DNA from: Gammaproteobacteria bacterium
GTDB taxonomy: Bacteria > Pseudomonadota > Gammaproteobacteria > Xanthomonadales > Xanthomonadaceae
NCBI GenBank assembly: GCA_025356635.1
Contig: JANXRY010000024.1
Coordinates: forward strand, 1-64,000
Length of the DNA stretch: 64,000 nucleotides
Direction: 5' to 3'
Positions 53,260 to 64,000 of the stretch are shown here, one piece after another. Positions within the stretch are counted from its first letter, which is position 1. The number at the start of each line of letters is the position of its first letter. The translations under genes and the position numbers were made by a program. Under the pieces are notes generated by a model that saw nothing but the letters and a program-made list of their open reading frames with translations, had not been told where the DNA came from and ran no database searches.

Positions 53260-55046
53260 TCGGCCGAGATTGGATCTGATTGTTTTGAATCGGGCTTCGG
53301 CCGCACTTGCACATGCACTTCCGCGAGCTGTTTGTCCGGCACTGGCGACGGCGCGCCAGTCATCAGGCATTGCGCGGTCGTGGTTTTCGGGAACGGGATG
53401 ACGTCGCGGATCGAATCGGTGCCCGCCATCAGCGCAGCGATGCGGTCGATGCCGAAGGCGATGCCGCCATGCGGCGGCGCGCCGTAGCGCAGCGCTTCGA
53501 GCAGGAAGCCGAACTTGGCCTCGGCTTCTTCGGCGTTGATACCGAGCAGAGCGAACACCGCGCTCTGCATCGAGGAACGATGGATGCGGATCGAACCGCC
53601 GCCGATCTCGTTGCCGTTGAGAACCATGTCGTAACCACGCGACACCGCTGTCTTGGCGTTCGCGCGCAAGTCGGCCTCGTCGTCAACGGCCGGCGCGGTG
53701 AACGGATGATGCAGGGCGACGTAGCGTTGCTCCTCCTCATCCCACTCGAACATCGGGAAGTCAGTGACCCAGAGCGGCGCCCAACCGGCCTTGACCAGCC
53801 CGGCATCCTTCGCGACCTTGATGCGCAGTGCGCCCATGAAATCACTGACGGTCTTCCAAGCGCCAGCGCCGAAGAACAGGATGTCGCCGCTTTGCGCGCC
53901 GGTGGCGGCCAGCAAGGCTTGCAGCGTGGCATCGTCGAGGAACTTGGCAATCGGCGAATTGATGCCCTCGCGGCCCTTGCCAAGATCCTCGACCTTCATC
54001 CACGCCAGGCCCTTGGCGCCGTAACGGGTGACGAAGGCGCCGTTGTCATCGATCTGCTTGCGGCTCAACGACGCGCCGCCCGGCACGCGCAAGGCCGCGA
54101 CGCGGCCCTCGGGGTTCGCGGCCCAGTCGGTGAACACCTTGAATTCGCAGTTCTTCACGGTGTCAGCGACGTCGACGAGTTCGAACTCGATGCGTAGATC
54201 GGGCTTGTCCGAACCGTAGCGACGCATCGCCTCGGCATAGGTCAGGCGCGGGAAAGTCGCCGCCAATTCGACATCGATCACTTCCTTGAAGATGGTGCGC
54301 ATCATCTCCTCGGTCGCGTCCTGCACGTCGCGTTCGGAGACCCAGGCGAACTCCATGTCGAGCTGGGTGAATTCCAGCTGGCGATCGGCGCGCAGGGCTT
54401 CGTCGCGGAAACAACGGGCGATCTGGTAGTAGCGGTCGAAGCCAGCCACCATCAGGATCTGCTTGAACAGCTGCGGCGACTGCGGCAGTGCGTAGAACTC
54501 GCCCGGATGCATGCGCGCCGGCACCAGGAAGTCGCGCGCGCCCTCGGGCGTGGCCTTGGTCAGGATCGGCGTCTCGATGTCCTGGAAGCCGCGTGCGTCG
54601 AGCCAGCGGCGCAACGCCTGCACGAGTTTGATGCGGGTGCGCATCTTGCGCTGCATGTCCGGCGTGCGCAGGTCGAGGTAACGGTACTTCAGGCGAATGT
54701 CTTCGCCGGCGTTTTCATGCGCGTGGAACGGCAGCGGGTCGGCCTTGTTGAGGATCTCGATCGCGGTCGGGACGATTTCGACGCGGCCGGTCTTGAGCTT
54801 GTCGTTGACGCTGTGGCGGGCGCGCACCGTGCCGGTGACGCGCAGGCAGTCCTCGTAGCCAACCTGCGCGGCATTGGCGTAGGCCGGGTTGTCCGGCTCG
54901 GCCACGACCTGGACCACGCCCTCGTGGTCGCGCAGATCGATGAAGCAGATGCCGCCGAGGTTACGGGCGACATCAGCCCAGCCGCACAAAGTGACAGTCT
55001 GGCCGATCAGCGCCTCGTCAACGAGGCCGCAAAAATGGGTACGCAT
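53256..55046 (-). CDS. aspS: Aspartate--tRNA ligase
   Basis: [90 protein letters not shown]. Confidence 0.97.
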   Translation of the reverse strand: MRTHFCGLVDEALIGQTVTLCGWADVARNLGGICFIDLRDHEGVVQVVAEPDNPAYANAAQVGYEDCLRVTGTVRARHSVNDKLKTGRVEIVPTAIEILNKADPLPFHAHENAGEDIRLKYRYLDLRTPDMQRKMRTRIKLVQALRRWLDARGFQDIETPILTKATPEGARDFLVPARMHPGEFYALPQSPQLFKQILMVAGFDRYYQIARCFRDEALRADRQLEFTQLDMEFAWVSERDVQDATEEMMRTIFKEVIDVELAATFPRLTYAEAMRRYGSDKPDLRIEFELVDVADTVKNCEFKVFTDWAANPEGRVAALRVPGGASLSRKQIDDNGAFVTRYGAKGLAWMKVEDLGKGREGINSPIAKFLDDATLQALLAATGAQSGDILFFGAGAWKTVSDFMGALRIKVAKDAGLVKAGWAPLWVTDFPMFEWDEEEQRYVALHHPFTAPAVDDEADLRANAKTAVSRGYDMVLNGNEIGGGSIRIHRSSMQSAVFALLGINAEEAEAKFGFLLEALRYGAPPHGGIAFGIDRIAALMAGTDSIRDVIPFPKTTTAQCLMTGAPSPVPDKQLAEVHVQVRPKPDSKQSDPISAE

Positions 55047-55164
55047 GGAAACTCCGAGGTAATCGAGGCGCAGCGCGCCCCCCGCAGGAAGGCGGGGTGG
55101 CTAGCGTTGGCCGCTGGCTTATTTTAGGCTGGTTCCAACGAGTGGGCCACCCAGGGAGAGCCTC

Positions 55165-56181
55165 ATGTTCCGCATTTCTGTCCTCAGCGCCGCTTTTTTG
55201 TTGTTCCTGGCGGGCCTGTTGGCCTCAGGCAATGCCTGCGCCGAATACGATAATCGTGCCTACGGCCCGCAAGAACTGAGCCAACTGTCTGAAACCGATC
55301 AAGTCCGGGTGATCGAGAACGAATATCGCGAGCAGTCGAACGGCCGTTCCATCCCCGACGATCAGCTGGATTTCTATCTCGACCAAGTTCGATATTCGCA
55401 CTGGACATTCAGCCAGATCCGGAACGATATTGCCCAATCATTGCGCGGTGGCTACAGCGGCAGCGGTGACGACAACGGCAGTAATTACCCTAACGACGGC
55501 TACGACAGCAGCGATGACAACCGGGGTGGCTGGCAACCCCCTCCGGGAAGCAATTGGAATCGGCAAGAGATCATCTGCACCAGCATCAACCGCCAGTACC
55601 GTGAGTGTCGTTCGCCCTTCCGTGGCCCGGCGCGGCTATCGCAACAACTATCTGACGCCCGCTGTATCGAGGGCCGCAACTGGGGTTCGCGCCCGGGCCT
55701 GATCTGGGTGGATGAGGGCTGCCGCGCCCGATTCATTGAAGATCGGCAATCCTGGCCTGACTGGGGTGGCAACTATGGTCAACGACAGATCCTTTGCGAG
55801 AGTCAAAACAGTCGCTACCAGCAATGCAGCACCAACTTTCGCGGTCCGGCACGGCTAAGTCGCCAGGTTTCAAAGAATGCCTGTCTCGAGGGCCGCAGTT
55901 GGGGTCAGGCGCAAGGCATGATCTGGGTATCGCGCGGTTGTCGCGCCTGGTTTGAAGCCGCCGGATCGAACAGCGGCTATCCCGACAATTCCGGGTACAG
56001 CATCAGCTGTTCGAGCACCGATGGCCGTTACCGCACTTGCGCCTGGAGCGATCATTATGGTCGCCCACGGCTGATTGAGCAGATTTCGAGCACACGCTGC
56101 GAGGAAGGCAAAAACTGGGGCTATGGCGACGGCAATGTCTGGGTGAACAACGGTTGCCGTGCGCGCTTTGGGCCACGCTGA
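55165..56181 (+). CDS. Secreted protein with three tandem DUF3011-type Cys repeats
   Basis: Signal peptide; repeats beginning ICTSINRQYRECR, ILCESQNSRYQQCS and ISCSSTDGRYRTCA, each ending in W.x.GCRA.F. Confidence 0.85.
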   Translation: MFRISVLSAAFLLFLAGLLASGNACAEYDNRAYGPQELSQLSETDQVRVIENEYREQSNGRSIPDDQLDFYLDQVRYSHWTFSQIRNDIAQSLRGGYSGSGDDNGSNYPNDGYDSSDDNRGGWQPPPGSNWNRQEIICTSINRQYRECRSPFRGPARLSQQLSDARCIEGRNWGSRPGLIWVDEGCRARFIEDRQSWPDWGGNYGQRQILCESQNSRYQQCSTNFRGPARLSRQVSKNACLEGRSWGQAQGMIWVSRGCRAWFEAAGSNSGYPDNSGYSISCSSTDGRYRTCAWSDHYGRPRLIEQISSTRCEEGKNWGYGDGNVWVNNGCRARFGPR

Positions 56182-56195
56182 CCGGGGCAGCGAGC

Positions 56196-56518
56196 CTATT
56201 CGGAGCTGGCCGCCGGCGTGGTGGCCGGCTTGCTTTCCGGTTTGACCTCTGACTTCACCTCGGCCTTCGCCTCGGACTTGGCATCCGGCTTGACGGCGGC
56301 ATCGCCTTTCTCGGCCAGGTTTCTCTTCTTGTCGCCGTCTTTCTTGAAGTCGGTTTCGTACCAGCCAGCGCCAGCGAGACGAAAACTCGGCGCGGTCAGC
56401 TGGCGGCGCACCTGTTCGGCACCGCAGTCCGGGCAGAGGGTCGGATCAGGATCGGAGAGCCGTTGCAGGCGGTCGAACTGATGGTTACAGCGGGCGCATT
56501 CGAAGGCATAGATGGGCA

Positions 56519-56519
<1 letters not shown>
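56196..56519 (-). CDS. FmdB-family zinc ribbon protein with charged low-complexity tail
   Basis: MPIYAFECARCNHQFDRLQRLSDPDPTLCPDCGAEQVRRQ; tail KSEAKAEVKSEVKPESKPATTPA. Confidence 0.9.
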
Positions 56520-58456
<1,937 letters not shown>

Positions 58457-58487
58457 GGGGCGCGCATTGTACCAGCGCCGGCGCTCC

Positions 58488-61079
58488 TTACTGCTTGCGG
58501 AAGTTCAGCGCGCCGGCTTTGGCGTCCACGGTCACGGTATCACCCTGGCCGAACTCGCCGGACAGGATCTTGTTCGCCAACGGATTCTCCAGCTGCTGCT
58601 GGATCGCCCGCTTGAGCGGCCGGGCGCCGTAGACCGGATCGAAGCCGGCGTCGCCGAGCAGGGCCAGCGCCGCGTCGCTGATTTGCAGCCCGATTTGCCG
58701 CTCCGCCAGTCGCCTGGACAGGTAGGCAGTCTGGATCTTCGCGATCGCGCGGATCTGCTCGTGGCCGAGCGGATGGAACACGACGATGTCGTCGAGCCGG
58801 TTGATGAATTCCGGCCGGAAATGGTTCTGCACCGCCGCCATCACCGCTGCGCGCATCTGCGTGTAGGCCTCGGGCGAGTCGCCGATGCGGTCGGAGATCT
58901 CCTGGATGTTTTGCGAACCCAGGTTGGAAGTCATGACGATCACGGTGTTGCGGAAATCAACGGTGCGGCCCTGGCCATCGGTCAGGCGGCCGTCGTCGAG
59001 CACCTGCAGCAGCACGTTGAATACGTCCGGGTGCGCCTTCTCAACTTCATCGAGCAGGATCACGCTGTACGGGCGCCGACGCACCGCTTCGGTCAGATAA
59101 CCGCCTTCCTCGTAGCCGACATAGCCCGGAGGCGCGCCGATCAGGCGGGCCACGGAGTGCTTCTCCATGAACTCGCTCATGTCGATGCGCACCATCGCAT
59201 CGGTCGAATCGAACAGGAATTCCGCGAGCGCCTTGCACAGTTCGGTCTTGCCCACGCCGGTCGGGCCAAGGAACAGGAAACTGCCGTTCGGCCGATCGGG
59301 ATCGGACAGCCCGGCGCGCGAACGCCGGATCGCGTCGGCGACCGATTTCACCGCCTCGTCTTGGCCGACCACGCGCGTGTGCAGCGCGTCCTCCATCTTC
59401 AGCAGCTTCTCGCGCTCGCCCTCGAGCATCTTGGACACCGGGATGCCGGTCCAGCGCGACACCACCTCGGCGATCTCTTCGGCGGTCACCTTGTCCTGCA
59501 GCAGCTTGAAACCTTGGGTTTCGGCTTCCTGCGCGGCCTTGAGCTGTTTCTCCAACTCGGGAATGCGCCCGTACTGGATCTCGCTCATCTTGGCGAAATC
59601 CTGCTGGCGGTGCGCGGCATCGAGTTCGAGTTTGGCCTGTTCAATCTGCTCCTTGAGCTTCGTTGCACCTTGCAACGTCGCCTTCTCGGCCTTCCATATC
59701 TCTTCGAGGTCGTTGAATTCGCGTTCGAGCTTGCCGATCTCGGTCTCGAGGTCAGCCAGGCGTTGCTTCGACTCCTTGTCCTTCTCTTTCTTGAGCGCCT
59801 CGCGCTGGATCTTGAGCTGGATCAGGCGCCGCTCCATGCGATCCATTTCCTCGGGCTTGGAGTCGATCTCCATGCGGATGCGCGAGGCCGCTTCGTCCAT
59901 CAGGTCGATGGCCTTGTCGGGCAGCTGGCGGTCGGCGATGTAACGGTGCGACAAAGTCGCCGCGGCGACGATCGCCGGATCGGTAATCTCGACGCCGTGA
60001 TGTACGGCGTAGCGTTCCTTCAGGCCGCGCAGGATGGCGATGGTGTCTTCGACGCTGGGTTCGCCGACAAACACTTTCTGGAAGCGACGCTCGAGCGCAG
60101 CGTCCTTTTCGACGTACTTGCGGTATTCGTCCAGCGTGGTCGCGCCAATGCAGTGCAACTCGCCACGCGCCAACGCCGGCTTGAGCATGTTGCCAGCGTC
60201 CATCGAGCCTTCGGCCTTGCCGGCGCCAACCATGGTGTGCAACTCGTCGATGAACAGGATGACGCTGCCCTCCTGCTTGGACAAGTCGCTGAGCACGGCC
60301 TTGAGCCGCTCCTCGAATTCGCCGCGGAACTTGGCGCCGGCGATCAACGAACCCATGTCTAGCGAAAGCACGCGCCGACCGCGCAGGCCTTCGGGCACCT
60401 CGCCGTTGATGATGCGTTGGGCCAGGCCCTCGACGATCGCGGTCTTGCCGACGCCGGGCTCGCCGATCAGCACCGGATTGTTCTTGGTACGCCGTTGCAG
60501 CACCTGGATCGTGCGGCGGATTTCCTCGTCGCGACCGACCACCGGATCGAGCTTGCCGCCCTCGGCGCGCGCGGTCAGGTCGATGCAGTATTTTTCCAGC
60601 GCCTGGCGGTTTTCCTCGGCGTTGGCGTCGTCGACCTTCTCGCCGCCGCGCAGGGCTTCGATGCCCGTCTCTATGGCGGCCTTGTTGGCGCCAGCGGCCT
60701 TCAACGCTTGGCCGGCATCGCCCTTGTCGTCCAGGCAGGCGAGTACGAAGAGTTCGGAGGCAATAAAAGCATCGCCGCGCTGTTGCGCCAATTTGTCGGT
60801 GAGATTGAGCAGTCGGTTGAGGTCGTTGCCAACACTCAGGTTACCTTCCTGACCGGACACCTTCGGCAGCTTGTCGAGTGCTTCGCCCAGCCGCTGACGC
60901 AGCGCGGTGACGTTGACGCCAGTCTGTGCCAGCAACGGGCGCGTGCTGCCGCCCTGCTGATCGATCAAGGCCACAAGCAGGTGTGCAGGTTCGATCAGGT
61001 TGTGGTCGCGGCCCACGGCCAGCGACTGGGCGTCGCTCAGGGCCTGCTGGAAACGCGAGGTCAGTTTGTCCATGCGCAT
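58488..61079 (-). CDS. clpB: ATP-dependent chaperone ClpB
   Basis: [35 protein letters not shown]; two AAA domains ([37 protein letters not shown]); middle domain. Confidence 0.97.
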   Translation of the reverse strand: MRMDKLTSRFQQALSDAQSLAVGRDHNLIEPAHLLVALIDQQGGSTRPLLAQTGVNVTALRQRLGEALDKLPKVSGQEGNLSVGNDLNRLLNLTDKLAQQRGDAFIASELFVLACLDDKGDAGQALKAAGANKAAIETGIEALRGGEKVDDANAEENRQALEKYCIDLTARAEGGKLDPVVGRDEEIRRTIQVLQRRTKNNPVLIGEPGVGKTAIVEGLAQRIINGEVPEGLRGRRVLSLDMGSLIAGAKFRGEFEERLKAVLSDLSKQEGSVILFIDELHTMVGAGKAEGSMDAGNMLKPALARGELHCIGATTLDEYRKYVEKDAALERRFQKVFVGEPSVEDTIAILRGLKERYAVHHGVEITDPAIVAAATLSHRYIADRQLPDKAIDLMDEAASRIRMEIDSKPEEMDRMERRLIQLKIQREALKKEKDKESKQRLADLETEIGKLEREFNDLEEIWKAEKATLQGATKLKEQIEQAKLELDAAHRQQDFAKMSEIQYGRIPELEKQLKAAQEAETQGFKLLQDKVTAEEIAEVVSRWTGIPVSKMLEGEREKLLKMEDALHTRVVGQDEAVKSVADAIRRSRAGLSDPDRPNGSFLFLGPTGVGKTELCKALAEFLFDSTDAMVRIDMSEFMEKHSVARLIGAPPGYVGYEEGGYLTEAVRRRPYSVILLDEVEKAHPDVFNVLLQVLDDGRLTDGQGRTVDFRNTVIVMTSNLGSQNIQEISDRIGDSPEAYTQMRAAVMAAVQNHFRPEFINRLDDIVVFHPLGHEQIRAIAKIQTAYLSRRLAERQIGLQISDAALALLGDAGFDPVYGARPLKRAIQQQLENPLANKILSGEFGQGDTVTVDAKAGALNFRKQ

Positions 61080-61124
61080 GAGAGCGGTTCTCAAGTAAGT
61101 GGTGACAATGCCGCGATGCTTGAT

Positions 61125-61152
61125 AAATGCGGACTGTCGCTTCGGATTCAAG
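61125..61152 (-). promoter_or_regulatory. Candidate sigma-32 heat-shock promoter for clpB
   Basis: Minus strand: CTTGAA (61152-61147), 14-nt spacer, CCGCATTT (61132-61125), close to CTTGAA-N-CCCCATnT; about 45 nt upstream of the clpB ATG. Confidence 0.65.
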
Positions 61153-61203
61153 TCGAATCTCCGGATTCCGGCGCGAATTCCCGAGGTTGGGTATGCTTCG
61201 GCC

Positions 61204-62772
61204 ATGACCCTGAACTCTTCCGACCGTATCCCCGGCTACCGCCTCCTTCACGAAATTGGCCGCGGTGGCATGGCCACCGTCTATCGGGCTGTGCAGGAAT
61301 CTCTCGGCCGGGAAGTCGCGCTCAAAGTGATGGCGCCGGAGCTGGCGCGCGATCCGGCCTATGCCGAGCGTTTCCTGCGCGAAGGCAAGGTGGTGGCGCG
61401 ATTACGCCATCGCAACATCGTCACCGTCCACGATCTCGGGCTTGCATCTGACGGCGCTCCGTTCATCGCCATGGAATACGTGCCCGGCGGCTCGGTGGCG
61501 GCGCGCATGGACAGTCTCGATACGGCCACGTCGGTGCATTGCATCCGCGAAATCGCTGGCGCGCTGGATCATGCCCATCGCAATCGGGTCATCCACCGCG
61601 ATGTGAAGCCGGAAAATATCTTGTGCCACGAGGACGGCAGTTTCCTGCTCAGTGACTTCGGCGTCGCGCGAGTTTCGGAAGCAACTTCGTCTCTGACGGC
61701 GGAAGGCGCCACGCTGGGAACGCCGCAATACATGAGCCCGGAGCAGTGGCGCGGTGAAGACCTGGACGGTCGTACCGATCTGTATGCGCTCGGCGTGGTG
61801 TTCTACCAACTGCTCACCGGCTCGGCGCCCTATTCCGGCACCGATGGCTGGGCCATTGGCATGCAACACATGGTCGCGGAGATTCCCCGGCTGCCGGTGG
61901 ACAAGGCGGCGTTCCAACCGCTGCTTGATTCCTTGTTGGCCAAGCAGCGCGAACAACGCCCCGCCAATGGTCAGCGCGTAGTCGAGCGCATCGACGAACT
62001 GATGTCTCGGCTCGGGCCATTACCGGCCGAGCCAATGCTGCGCACTCCGGCCGGCGTGACCACTCCGATGCCCGTAGCCGCGATGCCCCGTGTGTCGCCA
62101 CCGGCGCAACCCCTCATGCAGGCACTTGCGGGCCAGGATAACCCGACCCGGGTGAGTCCAGCCCGGGCATCCCGCGCCCCATTGTTCGTTGGAATTGCCG
62201 TCGTCGCCGTGATTGCCCTGCTGGGCGCTGGCTGGGTCGCCTACCGCCTGGTCAGCCGACTCGAAGCCGACACACCAAGCCCCGTCGCCGCGCCATCACC
62301 AGCGACATCAGCTGCCGCAAACAACGGCCCGCATCAGGCCGCGGAAACGCCAGCCGTGGCCACCGAGGCCGATAACGTTGTCCGCGCCCAGCTCGATCGC
62401 CTCGGCATCAAATACGAGATTGATAACGACGGTGACTTCAAGATCGTTCAACCAGCCGGCGAAGGCCGTACCCAGATGAGCTGGGTCCGTTCGCAAGTAT
62501 CCGAGTACAAGAGCCTGCGCATTCGTGAAATCATGAGCATCGGCTACCGCGCAGATGGCAATGAGCTGCCGGCTGACATTGCTCGCCAGCTATTGCGCGA
62601 CACGCACGAAAAGAAGCTGGGCGCCTGGACGCGCCAAGGCGGCATGGCCATCTTCGTCACCAAGATCCCCGCCGACGCCGATGCCGACCAGCTCAAACTC
62701 GCGCTGGATGCCACCCGTGAAACCGCCGACACCATGGAAAAAACCCTGACCGGCGCCAAGGACGAGTTCTAG
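61204..62772 (+). CDS. Transmembrane Ser/Thr protein kinase with C-terminal YbjN-like domain
   Basis: [87 protein letters not shown]-terminal [21 protein letters not shown]. Confidence 0.92.
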   Translation: MTLNSSDRIPGYRLLHEIGRGGMATVYRAVQESLGREVALKVMAPELARDPAYAERFLREGKVVARLRHRNIVTVHDLGLASDGAPFIAMEYVPGGSVAARMDSLDTATSVHCIREIAGALDHAHRNRVIHRDVKPENILCHEDGSFLLSDFGVARVSEATSSLTAEGATLGTPQYMSPEQWRGEDLDGRTDLYALGVVFYQLLTGSAPYSGTDGWAIGMQHMVAEIPRLPVDKAAFQPLLDSLLAKQREQRPANGQRVVERIDELMSRLGPLPAEPMLRTPAGVTTPMPVAAMPRVSPPAQPLMQALAGQDNPTRVSPARASRAPLFVGIAVVAVIALLGAGWVAYRLVSRLEADTPSPVAAPSPATSAAANNGPHQAAETPAVATEADNVVRAQLDRLGIKYEIDNDGDFKIVQPAGEGRTQMSWVRSQVSEYKSLRIREIMSIGYRADGNELPADIARQLLRDTHEKKLGAWTRQGGMAIFVTKIPADADADQLKLALDATRETADTMEKTLTGAKDEF

Positions 62773-62782
62773 CCCTTGGGGA

Positions 62783-63469
62783 TTACTCAGTTCGCCAGAT
62801 CAAACTCGCCATGCGGCCGGTATCTTGATCGCGACGATACGAATAGAAGCGCTGCGGATCGGAAATAGTACACAGTCCGCCGCCGAACACCCGTTCGATG
62901 CCGACAGCAGCCAAACGCTGGCGCGCCAGCGCGTACAAATCGACACGCCAATGCTTTGGGTGGGTCGCTACGAAGGCCGCCTCGGCACGAGCATCGTGGG
63001 CAAGAAAAGCCTCGCGCACTTCTTCGCCGATTTCGTAGGCCTCGGGGCCGGCCGCCGGGCCGAGCCATGTCAGGAGACGATCCGGTGGCGATTGCATCGC
63101 GGCCACCGTCGCCTCGAGCACACCCGCCGAGAGCCCGCGCCAACCGGCGTGTGCAGCCGCGATTTCGCTGCCGTCCTCATTGCAAAACAGCACCGGCAGG
63201 CAGTCGGCGGTGAGGATGGCGAGCACGACGCCCTCCGTCGCGGTCACCGCCGCGTCTGCTACGGGCTTGTCGTCGCCGGGCTCGATCGCGACGGCAGTGC
63301 CGTGGACCTGACGCAACCAACGCGGCTCGGAAGGCAAGGACAGCGTTTCGCGCAGTCGTCGACGATGTTCGAGCGCGGCGGCGGGGTTGTCGCCCGTGCG
63401 CAGGGTCGTCAGCGCGCGGATGTTCGCTGGTGCCGGCCAATCGGCGGGAAGAAAATCCGGCACCGCCAC
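62783..63469 (-). CDS. pgeF: Peptidoglycan editing factor / YfiH-family (multicopper polyphenol oxidase-like) protein
   Basis: LRQVHGTAVA, VLAILTADCLPVLFCNEDGSEIAAAHAGWRGLSAGVLEATV, SYRRDQDTGRMASLIWR. Confidence 0.95.
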   Translation of the reverse strand: MAVPDFLPADWPAPANIRALTTLRTGDNPAAALEHRRRLRETLSLPSEPRWLRQVHGTAVAIEPGDDKPVADAAVTATEGVVLAILTADCLPVLFCNEDGSEIAAAHAGWRGLSAGVLEATVAAMQSPPDRLLTWLGPAAGPEAYEIGEEVREAFLAHDARAEAAFVATHPKHWRVDLYALARQRLAAVGIERVFGGGLCTISDPQRFYSYRRDQDTGRMASLIWRTE

Positions 63470-64000
63470 TCAGCCCTTGAACGCCGCCGTGTCATCCCGC
63501 AACACGGCCACCAGCGCCTGAATGTCGGCCGGCACCGGCGACTGGAACGTCATCGGCTGGCCGCTGACGGGATGCACGAATTCCAGCTTTTCGGCGTGCA
63601 GGGCCTGGCGTTTGAATGTGCGCAGCGCTTCAACCAATGCCGGCGTAGCCGCTTTGGGCAGCTTGAACGAGCCGCCGTAGAGCGGATCGCCGACCAATGG
63701 ATGCTTGGCATACGCCATATGGACGCGGATCTGGTGGGTGCGGCCAGTCTCTAGCCGACATTCGACCAGAGTGTGGGCCCGGAAGCGTTCGCGCACCCGG
63801 TAATGGGTAATCGCCTCGCGGCCCTGGCCTTCCTTGACCACCGCCTGGCGGATGCGATCGGTTGCGTGCCGACCGATCGGGGCGTTGACGGTGCCGCCGG
63901 CAATCATCGGCCCGACCACCACCGCGACGTATTGCCGGTGCACTTCCCGGCCGGACAGCTGCTCAACCAGCGAGGCATGGGCCTTGAGCGAGCGCGAAAC
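63470..64000 (-). CDS. rluD: 23S rRNA pseudouridine synthase RluD, C-terminal part (start lies beyond the window)
   Basis: Frame stays open to base 64000 ([30 protein letters not shown]); [28 protein letters not shown]. Confidence 0.93.
   Translation of the reverse strand, partial: VSRSLKAHASLVEQLSGREVHRQYVAVVVGPMIAGGTVNAPIGRHATDRIRQAVVKEGQGREAITHYRVRERFRAHTLVECRLETGRTHQIRVHMAYAKHPLVGDPLYGGSFKLPKAATPALVEALRTFKRQALHAEKLEFVHPVSGQPMTFQSPVPADIQALVAVLRDDTAAFKG

Overview
The window is a gene-dense, GC-rich gammaproteobacterial chromosome segment. Gene order and protein features look Xanthomonadales-like, but that assignment is inference. I can support about 62 CDS, one tRNA-Lys, one REP-like element, one terminator hairpin and one candidate sigma-32 promoter. 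I see no prophage, transposase, CRISPR array, rRNA or recognisable defence island. Blocks in order: partial M20 peptidase; nucleotide-sugar genes with embedded sulfate activation (epimerase, tviB-like, cysNC, cysD, manC); amgK/murU; hda/perM/DUF2066; purMN; DUF3108; murA/bolA; kdsD-kdsC-lptCAB-rpoN-hpf-hprK-rapZ-HPr-mgtE; ECF sigma with a putative anti-sigma; tsaB/DinG-type helicase; mrcB; a two-domain glycosyltransferase; relA; hrpA; tRNA-Lys; queC/queE; cpoB-pal-tolBARQ-ybgC; ruvB-kup-ruvA-ruvC-yebC; aspS; DUF3011 protein; fmdB; ABC-F; clpB; Ser/Thr kinase; pgeF; partial rluD. The items most worth a second look are: (1) a PTS-Ntr-type locus that keeps hprK, rapZ and HPr but has no adjacent EI or EIIA gene, with Arg17 of HPr replaced by Gln while His15 and Ser46-IMGVM are kept; (2) a long inverted repeat (18-bp perfect inner stem plus 8-bp outer stem) inside the hrpA reading frame, translated in frame; (3) sulfate-activation genes tightly coupled to polysaccharide-precursor genes; (4) a transmembrane Ser/Thr kinase with a YbjN-like extracytoplasmic domain. 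I cannot show that any of these is previously undescribed.
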